A stretch of DNA of 64,000 nt from Leidyana gryllorum EB-2025a (lineage: Eukaryota > Apicomplexa), in assembly GCA_048772705.1 (NCBI GenBank), contig JBLWGC010000041.1:101360-165359 (forward strand). The letters run 5' to 3'. Under the pieces are notes generated by a model that had not been told where the DNA came from, did not search any database, and was given only the letters and a program-made list of their open reading frames with translations. Shown here piece after piece: positions 1 through 10,000 of this stretch. Within the stretch, counting starts at the first letter, position 1, and each line of letters opens with the position of its first letter. The translations under genes and the position numbers were made by a program.

Positions 1-350
1 AGTGCCGGTGGCCGGTCCACTTGGAGACAGATACAGAGACGAGGAGCGAATGGGCCCGGGAGGACATCATAGGTGACAAAACGAAAGTCGGTATATATGG
101 CGACCGAGTGCTGCCAGCAGGCCTCATAAGAGCCGCTCAGACATTTGGGATTGAGCTTCGCCACATACAGATTTCTAACACTAATTCGTATTTGATCGAC
201 CAACGTCGGGGATATCGGCCTATCGAGCCGTGCGACCTCTGCATCGTTGTAGGGACGCCAGGCGCCTCGTTTGATCGACTGGAGGAGAGGCTCAAAGGTT
301 CGCAGGAGCTCAATACGATAGTCATTCTTTCTCGCACTGTGAACCAATAA
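1..350 (+). CDS. 3' end of an unrecognised gene (partial)
   Basis: The reading frame is open from the left edge to a TAA at 348-350 and has no ATG near the edge, so this is most likely the last exon of a gene that starts outside the window. About 115 residues are visible. The stretch with VGIYGDR and later DLCIVVGTPG alternates hydrophobic strands and glycine turns like an alpha/beta nucleotide-binding fold, but no family motif is clear. Function unknown. Confidence 0.45.
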   Translation, partial: CRWPVHLETDTETRSEWAREDIIGDKTKVGIYGDRVLPAGLIRAAQTFGIELRHIQISNTNSYLIDQRRGYRPIEPCDLCIVVGTPGASFDRLEERLKGSQELNTIVILSRTVNQ

Positions 351-519
351 TCAAGTCGCCGCGACCGCTGTTACCGTACGTGTTCATATTTGGGCGCGCG
401 GGTCTTCTCAGAGTGTGTTGTCAGCCCATTAGTCGAGACATGGAAAAAACCTTTGATGAAGAACTACAACTCATCATGCCTGCGAAGGCCATTGAGATAT
501 AACACCAACATTACAGAGT
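351..519. other. intergenic spacer between convergent genes
   Basis: About 170 bp between the stop of the left-edge gene and the stop of the PDI gene on the minus strand. I see no gene or repeat in it. It presumably holds both 3' untranslated regions. Confidence 0.5.
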
Positions 520-2562
520 CTACCCTGCGAAGTGGGTCGTCAGGAACGACGAAATCGCCTCCACACTCCTCTCGCCGTCATAAACGATTGGCATACTCGA
601 TCTGCAGCCGTGAAGGACACGCCAAACATGATTGCCACCTACCGCTTGTCAATTATCACAATCATTGGTAATCCCTCAATGTTGAGGGTACCCATACGGC
701 CTGACGCCGTCAGCAGGGGTGGGAACGTATTGCTCTCCACATTCAGCGCCGCGAAAGTCAAACTCGCACTGCTGAACCGTTCAGCTACTGCAGTGTACAG
801 AGGTGTGACCTTGTAGCAGTGAGCACACCTGAGGCGCGCAATCGAACGAGATCTAACCACCACAAACTCACCAATTGGCATACAGATAGACCACAAGTGA
901 GGGGGCCTTCGGGTCGTTCAACAGATCGTTGAGCCCATAGCTGCTCAGGTGCTGCCGACCAGGAATGTCCCGCTGTGCTGAACACGCACGCACACTCACC
1001 ACAATGGCACCGTCAGGTTTGGCTTTGACGGAATCCGACGGCAGCAAATTCGGTCGCAAATCATCCCGCATCGCGCCTTTGTTGAGGAAAGAAGAAGGTG
1101 TGAAGGCCACAATCCGTGTGTGTTTGCGGGACTCACGCTCAGCGAATGACTTGAGCTTTGCGCTGCTGGCCTCCATCCAGTTGCTTTCTTTGAATTCGTA
1201 TCCCACTCGCGACTCTGTTAGAGTTGGAGAGAACCACGTTCTCTCAGTCGAGGTGTCTGGTGCCGTGGCGACAGCGTATCGAGGGATCAAAGTTGGGAGC
1301 GGTTTGTAGAGGATGAGACGGGGCGGGAGGCTCATTCGCATGAGATCGGTCGCATTCTGATCAATAATTTGACTCAACGAGAGCCAATCCAGCAGTCTTC
1401 TTTCGAATGGAGTCGAAGCTCCCATTTCGGCTACAATCAGACCCAAACTTCGCAGAGGTTTCAGCTGTAGAACAAAGGGACGGGCGATATGTGGTGATCC
1501 CTCCTTCGGATTTGTGACACTCACCTTCTCGCGGGCCTCACTCAACGCAGCGTCGTCAATGTTCTCTGGGTAGATGGCCAGTAAGACGGGTTTCATTCCT
1601 CCCAGCACCTGTTGATGAATGTGGGTTACTCGCGCTTCTCTCTCATTCATGAGACTTACGCCTTGGGCATTGCTTTTATCGAGGCGGAGGGGAGATTTTT
1701 CTTGTAGTATTGTGGCATAGGAGGGTATGTCGGTTGCCACTTTGAGCTCCCAGTGGGTCCAGCCGGCTCCCAGCCTGTTTCTGTACAGGAGAGAACAGGT
1801 TGAGGGGGCGCCCCCGATGACTTTAGCGCAATGATTGGTGCGAGCTATCGGGAATTCATAAGCAGTTTTGGCCAAATCTACCAGGGTGGGTTGGTCGTTG
1901 CAATTGCACAGCAAACCCAATTCTGAGGCGAATTGCATCAGATCTTTGAGCTCCGACTCAGTCTGGATTTCCACCGCCTCGGGCTGGCTTTTATCTTGCC
2001 TGCAAGCTACTGCCATGAGACGGAGACCTGATAGCCTACTGGAGCGTCCACAGATAAACATTCGGGGCCTGCAGCTCGCCGGTGAAGATCTCCGGTTCCT
2101 GTTCTTCTCTGAGAGAGGGGCGGGCACACACATACTTTGGGTGTAGCGCGTTCCAACAGCTTACACATCGAGATAGAGGGTTGTGGGCACCCAGTCAATT
2201 CCCCATTGATCCAATACTTCGGGATACTTTGCGGCATCAATGGTGACGAATCGTGGAGCTCGGTCGCCGTGTGTATGGTTATAGTACTCTGCAACCCGAT
2301 CGAGTTCGTTCAGATACTTTCTGCAGGGCGAGCACCAGTCGGCTTGGACCACAAGGAGTGTGGACTGGGAAACCGAGGATAAGTCGGCAGGTGATATACT
2401 ATGCACGAGTTCCGAGTGTTGTGGCAAAGAGTCAGAAGAACGAGCAGCGTAACGCCTATTGCGGGAAAAGCCCCATATCGGGGTACTCGGAGCATTCCAA
2501 TTGGGAGTGTTAGCCAGGGAGAACACTATGCCCAGCAGGCATGCTGCAAGTGCCCTGGACAT
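520..2562 (-). CDS. PDI-like protein with two thioredoxin domains and a signal peptide
   Basis: Probably a secretory-pathway thiol oxidoreductase that makes or shuffles disulfides in the ER lumen. The start at 2562 gives a hydrophobic signal peptide (MSRALAACLLGIVFSLA). Domain a has the redox motif WCSPC and the cis-proline region WVPTTLYLDV. Domain a' near the C-terminus has WCAHC and the typical ending FLTTHFAG; the region between lacks CxxC, as in PDI b domains. Exons: 2165-2562, 2040-2108, 1660-1999, 1525-1608, 1000-1464, 872-951, 643-828, 520-601. They join in one frame to about 567 residues, close to classical PDI length. The last splice rebuilds the second active site. No KDEL-type tail is visible. 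Three of the introns are multiples of three without stops, so intron retention would keep the frame. Identity as a PDI is firm; the exact family member is not. Confidence 0.85.
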
Positions 2563-2581
2563 TTTTTTTCTCGACTACACA
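2563..2581. promoter_or_regulatory. 19-bp gap between divergent start codons
   Basis: Only 19 bp, T-rich at the start, separate the ATG of the minus-strand PDI gene from the ATG of the plus-strand glutaredoxin gene. Both promoters and 5' leaders must overlap here or lie inside the neighbouring coding region. Confidence 0.4.
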
Positions 2582-3187
2582 ATGCTTCCCACTCTGCGGA
2601 TGCTATCCAAGAGTCAATCATCAACATGGCTTGCTAGAAGTGCTGTGCCCATGCTGTGGTCGACTCGTACTAATCATATAAATGTCCCGAGGCGATGGAA
2701 CGGGAGCAGCGGAGGTGACTGTGAGAACGGCGGAAGCCAGCCGTCTTTTAAGGAAGCTCCCAACACCACCACCACACCAGCTAGCGAGAGTCTGTTGAAG
2801 GGGAGGACGATACCCTTGGAGAGGAAGGAGTACGCTGATTTGCCTTCAACTCGATATGATGCTATTGGGGTGCTGTCGGATCTGATCGGCAACCATCCAG
2901 TGGTATTGTTTATGAAGGGGACTCCGGACGCTCCCAAGTGTGGCCACAGTCGGAAAGCCACCGAGGCAATCGCAAGGACGGGGCTGAAGCATTATATCGT
3001 GGTGGATGTACTCGCAAGTCCCGTTATCAGAAGTACATTGAAAGAGCTAGCTGGATGCAAAACAGTGCCACAACTCTTTGTAAAGGGCCAATTCGTTGGC
3101 GATGCATCGAAAGTGGTCGAAATGCAAGAGTCTGGAGAGCTCCTGGATCTGTTCGCAAGTTGCGCCGCCGACACACACACGGAGTGA
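2582..3187 (+). CDS. monothiol glutaredoxin (Grx5/CGFS type), probably mitochondrial
   Basis: A 201-residue single-exon protein. Residues 1-90 are Ser/Arg/Thr-rich and look like a mitochondrial targeting sequence plus linker. The C-terminal 110 residues form a glutaredoxin domain: KGTPDAPKCGHS active site, then KTVPQLFVKGQFVGD, the glutathione-binding TVP loop and GD pair. CGFS-type glutaredoxins carry [2Fe-2S] clusters to target proteins and use glutathione as ligand. Here the motif reads CGHS, a Phe-to-His change beside the cluster-ligating cysteine. The ATG at 2582 follows the divergent PDI start by 19 bp; a downstream ATG at 2600 could also serve. Grx5-type function is inferred from the domain and the leader. 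Confidence 0.88.
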   Translation: MLPTLRMLSKSQSSTWLARSAVPMLWSTRTNHINVPRRWNGSSGGDCENGGSQPSFKEAPNTTTTPASESLLKGRTIPLERKEYADLPSTRYDAIGVLSDLIGNHPVVLFMKGTPDAPKCGHSRKATEAIARTGLKHYIVVDVLASPVIRSTLKELAGCKTVPQLFVKGQFVGDASKVVEMQESGELLDLFASCAADTHTE

Positions 3188-3257
3188 GAGGCGTTTTGAG
3201 CATTGTTTTTTGTGACTTCAAAACACATTCATCTCTCCTTCCGCGCTCCACCCAAAG

Positions 3258-3635
3258 ATGTCTGGAATCACTGTTCACGCTGATGTCATCTCTGAGTGGA
3301 ACCAGATGAAGCTCAAGCATGCTTACAACTACTTGACCTTCAAGGTACAAGACCAGAAGGAGATTGTTGTCGACAAGAAGGGCAAGGGATCTTTCAACGA
3401 GTTCAAGAGCACTTGTCTGGAGGCCAACCAATGCCGCTACGCTGTCGTCGAAGTGCCCAACACCCCGAAAATTGTTTTCATTATGTGGACCCCCGACTCG
3501 GCCGGAGTCAAGGATAAGATGATCTACGCATCCAGCCGCCAGGCTATTTTGGAAAAGTTGGCGGGTCACGCTAAAGCTATTCAAGCCTCTGATCACTCAG
3601 ACATCGACGAGAACAAGGTTCGTGCTGCTCTTTAG
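3258..3635 (+). CDS. actin-depolymerising factor / cofilin
   Basis: A 125-residue single-exon ADF-homology protein starting MSGITVHADV. The core reads KIVFIMWTPDSAGVKDKMIYASSR, the long helix that inserts between actin subunits, followed by the terminal helix ILEKLAGHAKAI. Length is shorter than yeast or animal cofilin (about 140-165) and similar to the short apicomplexan ADFs, which mainly sequester and turn over actin during gliding. A Ser follows Met at the N-terminus, the usual inhibitory phosphorylation position. An AATAAA at 3752-3757 lies downstream. Confidence 0.93.
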   Translation: MSGITVHADVISEWNQMKLKHAYNYLTFKVQDQKEIVVDKKGKGSFNEFKSTCLEANQCRYAVVEVPNTPKIVFIMWTPDSAGVKDKMIYASSRQAILEKLAGHAKAIQASDHSDIDENKVRAAL

Positions 3636-3764
3636 AGAAAGTGTTGCTACAAAGTGATTGTTCGTGATTAAGGTCCTTTCTTGTGAATCACAGGGGGGAG
3701 TGCAATCCATAAGCACCTTCATGCAACATGTAACAAAAGTTGAAAGTTCAAAATAAAGGTCTCT

Positions 3765-4674
3765 CTAAGCAGTTGCGTTCAGCAACTCCTCAGTCTCTTC
3801 CATGTTGTGCTGAGGGGTCTCAGCATTCGGGCCGGTCAGTCCCTCCTTCTCGCCCGGAAGAGTGTGCCAGCCCTTGCGGTAGACGCACAGCCAGATAAAG
3901 ACGAAAATGGCAAACCAGAATCTAAGAGCAGTGCTGCTGTATCCCTGGTAGTGGGGTCTGATGTCGTAGTCTTCGCCTAGAGCGAGGTAGTACTTGCTGG
4001 CTGCATATCTATGCCACCACAATTGAAGCAGGACGTCGGCGTGGAGCTCAACCAGAGAGATCGGAGCCAGGAAAAGGAGAATGATAACGTCTATGACGAC
4101 AATCGCGCGGTAGTGAGTTCTGATGCTGCCGAGAAGGCCGTTTTTCGCGAAGAGGGTGGAGAGCTGCGATATGGAAAATGGTGAATTCAGACTGTTGAGT
4201 GTTGAATCTCACCCTGGCCAGGAGGCTGCAACCCAGGAGACAGGTGGTCACGATAGCTAAAATGAAAAGTGTTTTGGTCGATTTGATCGAGTCGGAAAGG
4301 TTGAGGCAGAGAGACTTGTCAGCACCATCTCCTTCACAGATGGTGTCCTGGAACCTGGTGTTTTTCCGAACACGTGTGCCAATGGTACAGCAAAATCTGA
4401 GTACTCACTCTTGGAACGATCCCAAGGGAAGGTAGGTACCATCGGTGGGCCACGCTTCCTTGGGATAGGCCTTGAAGCCTCTGCCGACGGTCGCGAGGGT
4501 GACAGGGTTGAAGCTGCCCACACCCTCTGCGTTTTTTATTCCAGCGGGCCAGAAGAGCTGTGTGGCTAAGGGCAGCCAGAACTCTATGAAACTGAGGGCG
4601 AAGATTAGCGTTTCGATGCAAATGAAGGCAATCTGGGCCCGTTTGTGGATACGAGTGTCGCTAGTATCGGACAT
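3765..4674 (-). CDS. four-pass membrane protein, unknown
   Basis: Starts MSDTSDTRIHKRAQ at 4674. Four hydrophobic segments are visible: AQIAFICIETLIFALSFIEF, TLFILAIVTTCLLGCSLLA, AIVVIDVIILLFLAPISLVEL and LRFWFAIFVFIWLCVYRKG. The tail is acidic and hydrophilic. Exons read as 4407-4674, roughly 4210-4350 and 3765-4160. The first intron contains a GCACACGTGTTC element near its 3' end. Between segments one and two is a loop with two cysteines. The topology recalls small tetraspan proteins, but I recognise no signature. It sits 63 bp upstream of the FGGY kinase stop on the same strand. Confidence 0.7.
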
Positions 4675-4737
4675 TTTCGTTCTCGGTTGCACGCAGTCGT
4701 ACTAGGTGCATGCACATGAAGTGTCTACTTGGATGAG

Positions 4738-6234
4738 CTAAGCACCAGTCTTCGCCATCAAATCACGTGTATTCACATAGATCTGTTTGAAGATGTGGTG
4801 TTGCTTGTTGTACATCTCCCGTACTTCAGGAACCGGTTCCTGGATACTTCCGACTCGGTTCCACCCCTCGATATCTTCGAGGCTGCATGTCTTGGTGGCG
4901 AGCGCGGCCAAAAATCCATCACCGAACGAAGCGCCGGTCATTTTCTCGCGAACAACCTGAGGGTATCCGCTAATGTCCGACACTGCCCGAATCCAGATCG
5001 GGTTCTTCGTACCCCCGCCAACAGCGACCATTTTGCGGGGAGGAATGCCGGCTTCTTCAAAGGTCTCGATGGCGTGTCGAACGCCATGTGCAATTCCCTC
5101 TATTCCAGCTCGATAAATATCAGCTCGAGTATGCGTAAGGTCCAATCCAAAAATGACACCCTTCGCAAGTGGGTCGTGGATGGGTGTTCGTTCGCCAGAA
5201 AAATAGGGTAGCATTAATAGACCTCTTGCTCCGGGTGGGGATTGCATTCCCTCTCGACACATTTGCACTATAACTTCATCGGGGCTCTTGTCGCGGAATA
5301 TCTCTCTTCCCATCCACCGAGTCAGTGTACCGCTGGTAGCCAGACCAGCTTGTGACACATGTAATCCTTTGAAGAGCCACGGCGCATACCAAAGTCTAGA
5401 GTCTCGGACAATGTTCTCAGTCACTTGAATAATAAAAATAGTTGATCCATACATCATCATCAGATCTCCAGGACTGACCACTCCCACACTTAAGGCTTCG
5501 GCAGCAGCATCAATCGTTCCACATACCACTGGAGTACCCTCAGCGAGCCCAGTTTCAATAGAAGCAATCCGGTTAACATGTCCAACAATCTCACTGCTCC
5601 ACGTCAAACGAGGGAGGTATTCAGGTTTTATAATTCCATCACAATGCTCTTCATTCCAGCATTGTCTCACAGGGTCATACAGTGGAGTGTACCCCGCTGC
5701 AGTGAAGTGATCCATCACGTACTCTCCAGTAAGCTTATGCACGATATATGATGTCGCACTCAGGACCATTCGGGTCTTCGCATACAGATCAGGCCGTTGA
5801 CGCTTCAACCATAAAATCTTCGGCCCAACCGACTGACTTGTCAATCCAGAATTGCATGTTTCCAACAAGTAGTCAACACCATACTTGGATAAAAGTATCT
5901 CAATCTCGCGATGAGCTCGAGTATCCACTCCATACAACACACCATTAGTCAAAGGCTTTCCTTCTTCATTGAGAGGCAGCATACAGGGGCCAATGGCACT
6001 CGTACAAATGGCTCCAATCTCTCTTGGATCACAGTTGAACTCGTTCAATAGCTTCCGTACAATGTCTTTCACGTCACCCCACCACACACCCTCAGGGTCG
6101 TGCTCCGCCCATCCACTTTGCGGAACCAACATTTCATGAGGTTTGGAGGCGGTGGCTAGCAATATACCTTTGCTATCCACAAGCACCCCCTTCGATTCGA
6201 AAGTACCAACATCAACACCAATAAAAAATACCAT
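4738..6234 (-). CDS. FGGY-family carbohydrate kinase, bacterial type
   Basis: A 498-residue uninterrupted protein that should phosphorylate a sugar or polyol using ATP in the cytosol. The start MVFFIGVDVG at 6234 places the first phosphate-binding loop (GVDVGTFESKG) at residue 5, as in the family; the frame extends about 30 codons further without a better start. CGTIDAAAEALSVG carries the candidate catalytic Asp, and VGGGTKNPIWIRAVSDISG is the second FGGY signature. Length matches xylulokinase/glycerol-kinase relatives. Overall texture (SGWAEHDPEGVW, GPCMLPLNEEG) resembles bacterial xylulokinase-like kinases, and there are no introns although most neighbours have them. Substrate cannot be decided by eye; xylulose, ribulose or a sugar alcohol are all possible. 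Confidence 0.9.
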   Translation of the reverse strand: MVFFIGVDVGTFESKGVLVDSKGILLATASKPHEMLVPQSGWAEHDPEGVWWGDVKDIVRKLLNEFNCDPREIGAICTSAIGPCMLPLNEEGKPLTNGVLYGVDTRAHREIEILLSKYGVDYLLETCNSGLTSQSVGPKILWLKRQRPDLYAKTRMVLSATSYIVHKLTGEYVMDHFTAAGYTPLYDPVRQCWNEEHCDGIIKPEYLPRLTWSSEIVGHVNRIASIETGLAEGTPVVCGTIDAAAEALSVGVVSPGDLMMMYGSTIFIIQVTENIVRDSRLWYAPWLFKGLHVSQAGLATSGTLTRWMGREIFRDKSPDEVIVQMCREGMQSPPGARGLLMLPYFSGERTPIHDPLAKGVIFGLDLTHTRADIYRAGIEGIAHGVRHAIETFEEAGIPPRKMVAVGGGTKNPIWIRAVSDISGYPQVVREKMTGASFGDGFLAALATKTCSLEDIEGWNRVGSIQEPVPEVREMYNKQHHIFKQIYVNTRDLMAKTGA

Positions 6235-6629
6235 GATCACTGCAATGCAACACCAATAAACAGGAAGGAGTAGATCACTGCAATCACGGTCAACAGCAAA
6301 TTCAATAAGTCTAGTACACGCCAAAAATCCGACCTTTCTTCGTCATCATGTGTGCGCCGATCGAACGCGTGCGTCACCCCCCTGTGCTATCATGGCCACC
6401 CCGTTTGTACCATTCGGCAAAGTGTGTTGTTGATTTAGCGATCTAATGTTCATGCGATTCGATGTGGTCAGGTCGCATCTGTCTTGCTTTCTGGCTGAAC
6501 ACGCATCTGAGGGTCGTCTTTCCCGAGACACCGTACCGTAGTAATCTAGCAACTAGCTGCCGTAGGCGTAAGGAAGTATGAGCCAGTGTCCTGTCGTCAG
6601 TTCGCCACTTGCTCGGTGTTGCGTGCAAA
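6235..6629. other. 395-bp spacer
   Basis: Between the FGGY kinase start and the stop of the small acidic protein gene. Short frames occur on both strands but none has a recognisable domain or sensible splicing. It likely holds the kinase promoter and the 3' end of the next gene. Confidence 0.4.
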
Positions 6630-6971
6630 TCATGCAACCTGAGCTTTCATCTCTTGGAAGGCATCGAACTCTCTCAGCACCATGTCTTTCAAGCTTCCCA
6701 TGAACTGCTTTGCCCTTTCAGGGTACTCCGCAAAAATCGACGCCAACGTCGCTTGAGCTTGCTCCAACCGGTCCTTCATCTCATCTTCCACCTCCTCCAC
6801 CGAACGGCAATGAAAGTACTCAGCTAGTTCCTCTTGATGGTCGAAAAACTCTGCCATGATGTCCGTAGCCTCACTCACGTGTCCCTTTTTCAGCTCCCCT
6901 TTCGCCCGCTTCAATGAATCCGCATACATCGTTTGGACTTGAGCTGACACAGTAGGATCAGGAGCAACCAT
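6630..6971 (-). CDS. small acidic helical protein, unknown
   Basis: A 113-residue single-exon frame starting MVAPDPTVSAQ at 6971. It is rich in Glu, Ala and Lys with heptad-like spacing (EELAEYFHCRSVEEVEDEMKD), predicting helices. There is no signal peptide or membrane segment. It is divergent from the WDR7-like gene. No family recognised; real coding is inferred from length and composition. Confidence 0.5.
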   Translation of the reverse strand: MVAPDPTVSAQVQTMYADSLKRAKGELKKGHVSEATDIMAEFFDHQEELAEYFHCRSVEEVEDEMKDRLEQAQATLASIFAEYPERAKQFMGSLKDMVLREFDAFQEMKAQVA

Positions 6972-7021
6972 ATTCACTTTGCGACTCCAAAAGGGTCTCT
7001 CTCCAAAAAGTACTGCCCTGT

Positions 7022-10000
7022 GTGTGCGCCCAAACCCATACCCTCACCCTCTCAGGAGACCCAGCTACTTTTCTACACCACTCTCGGTTTCCATGTTTAG
7101 ACTCCAAAATAAACCTCCCTTTTACACCCCAGCACGCCCTACAGGGCCGCTGGATTAGTCAGCCACGGTACACTCGACCGTCCTCCACTACCACCACCTC
7201 AGACAAACAGCAAACCACAACATTATGGGCCCCTCTCCAGAACTTGGCCACCTCCACATCCATACCCCTTGAGCCCTCCTTAGGAGTGGCAATCGTCTCC
7301 GATCAGTATGATCAAGGATGCCCCGCCTGCCCTGGCCGCCATATAACGGCTGCGATCTTTGTGCCCCCTCATCTTGCCCCCCACCGATATAGATATGGTA
7401 TAACCATTCTCGGACTGTCTGACGGCACCCTGGTCGGCCTCATCTGCGGAGAACCTTCACATGGGATCTCGGAGACCTTTGTCTCCTCAGCACCACACAC
7501 GTGTGCTATCACTCAACTTCAAGTCGTTGCATCCGATAGACGAGAATTAGCTTCCACGTCTCCTTATCTTGTGATAGCTTTCCAACCTGAATCGGGAAGT
7601 TTCACCTTTTGGAGTCTGGATGACGGCCGCTGTGTCTTGTGGGCACACCAGATTCTACCCTACACTGTGGATCTGTTCGCATCCTTTCTATCACCCTTCC
7701 TTCCGTCTGACGATACATGCCCATACCAAGGAAGATTTCTGGCTGTTGCTGGAGGACCTCAAGTGCATGTGATTGACTGGAGCTCGAGAACCATCGCTGC
7801 CTGGTTACGATGGGATACTCATGTCATGGGGACGAAAAAACTCAGCCGGCGCAAAGCGTCCCAGTTCGTTGTTACTTCAATCGTGTCTGCGCTTCATGGA
7901 GAACAAGCCCTGGTTGTCGTGTTACTAAGGCATCAGGAGGTCTGTCTATGGGACGTCACAACTCAGCTGGATCGTCGCCGAGCCGAGACTGAAGTGCTGG
8001 GTGCATCACAAGCCCCTCCTGCCGTTATACCCGCTGCCAAGGATGGTCTAGATCCACTGGAAGTATATCCCACTGCGCGATGGAAGGCTGAGGACTTGCC
8101 AGGTTCCGAGGGAATCAGCCATACGTTCTCTGTCTTTGCGCGCCGATTGTCTCATCCGTTCGAGCAGCCTGTGAAGGGTCCGCTTCTGGCAGTAGAGTTG
8201 TGCTTACCGCATCTGTGTGTTCTCCACAGCAACGGTGTAGCCATTCTGGCATTCGATGGTGTTTCGCTTAAGCTTCGTCATAATGTGCTGGTTGAGAATG
8301 GGCCAGGCAAGGCTCCCCAGATGGTTCGCAGTCGAGCACAGGAGGTTTTAGTGAGGTGCTCGAGCGGGCGAAGAGTGTCTTACATTGATGTGTCGGGTGT
8401 GGTGACGAATGTGGAGTTGCACTCGAAGCTACCTGCACTGCACCGGCCACTATGCGTTATCCCCCGCGAGCCACAAGAGGATGCAATGTCTCATTCTCCC
8501 GAGATGAGGCGGTCGACGAGCTTGTTGGCCGACATTACCAGTCGCGTAGTTAAACAACATAGTCTGCACAGTCCTCCACATCCGATGGGTGCAAAGCGGA
8601 CGCGACTTGATATGATCACGTGTGACGACTCAGGTCGCCGCGTACAATGGATATCACTGGAGCAAGAACGATCGCCGCGGTCATTCGGTCCGCCGGCAAT
8701 CTTATTTCAACCACGAGAAGCCTCGCGTATATACTCGTATCCCCTGGGGAAATGGCGAGTGCGGGACGGAGCACTGGTTTCACCCCCACGCCCACCTGTG
8801 ATTGAGGATTTGTTCATGAAACACCAACACTCGGAGAGCGGTGGGAAGCGCAAGAACAGGATACGATCCGTGATGGCCCCAATTGACGTTGATGGGAGGA
8901 TTCAAGTAGCGTACTGGACTCCTCACCGATTGATTGTGTGGGGGTGGGCTCCAACCGTTCTGTACGACGGCGGGCTCAATCCCCCATCGTCTCCGGATGA
9001 TGACCATATCAGTCCCGAGAGAAAAGTGGTTCCAGCATCCCAAACCTCAGTGATGCACCTGTCTGCTCCGCCAGACGGCACGAAGAACTCGTCTGATGCG
9101 GTCTCCTCGTCCCCTGCGAACTCGATGGGGCACAAGGAAGAGAATGACGCGTCTGAGCGAGGGAAGACCGATGTTGTGTTTATTGGAAGAGACCAGAACG
9201 CCCGTCGCAGAGCGTGTCGGCAGACGGTCGACTTTGATCCCAGTGACTCACCCCCACCAAAGCCTCCGGAGCCGAGTGTGAAGATTGTAATGAATCGGAT
9301 GAATGGAAGTCAGCGGGATTCTCTGCCGAATTTGAATACTGAGACCACACTTAGTTCCGACAATAACGGGGACAGACGGCGTTCCGGAGTCATATTCACT
9401 AAGCAACTCTACCCGGTGAATTCCAGTATGTTGGAGAGATTGAAGCCGGGCAGAAGTAAGAAGTGGAGATCATTTGGAAGAATAGTCGAACGAGGGTTGG
9501 ACACTGAACTCTCAATTGTGCATTGGGCAACAACAGATCTGATTGTATGTGGCACCACGCGAGGTTCCTTGTTGTTTTTACGCCCCTCGGATGGTTCACT
9601 GTTGGGATACAAGACTGGTGTGACTCCTGACAAGATTTGTTCTATCACATCCTGCTGCGTTCTGTTGCCTGTTGAGAATTCTTCGACTCCGACTTCAAGT
9701 TTGACTGTGGATGCGAGTAAGATTTTAGTGGTGGACGAGGCAGGCTTTCAAGCTTTGGTATGCTTTGTTCCTAATGATGTGGGTCGCGCTGCAGAGAGAA
9801 GGAGATCGAGTCCTTCGAGGGAGAATGCTCTATCTGATGTGGACGACGGAGACGCCGCCAACTCGTGTGATTCCGTTTCGGATGATGATGACTGTTCAAC
9901 AGCCGATATGAGTGACGACCAATTTACTCTATCGGAACCGTTTGTATATATAGGGTGTCCCGGGGGTGCCTATGAGCCCAACACAGCCGGAGAAGCGGCG

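Noticed and set aside
390-816. Plus-strand frames opposite the 3' end of the PDI gene
   Set aside because: The minus-strand exons give WCAHC and the PDI ending in a phase-consistent chain, so these are shadows.
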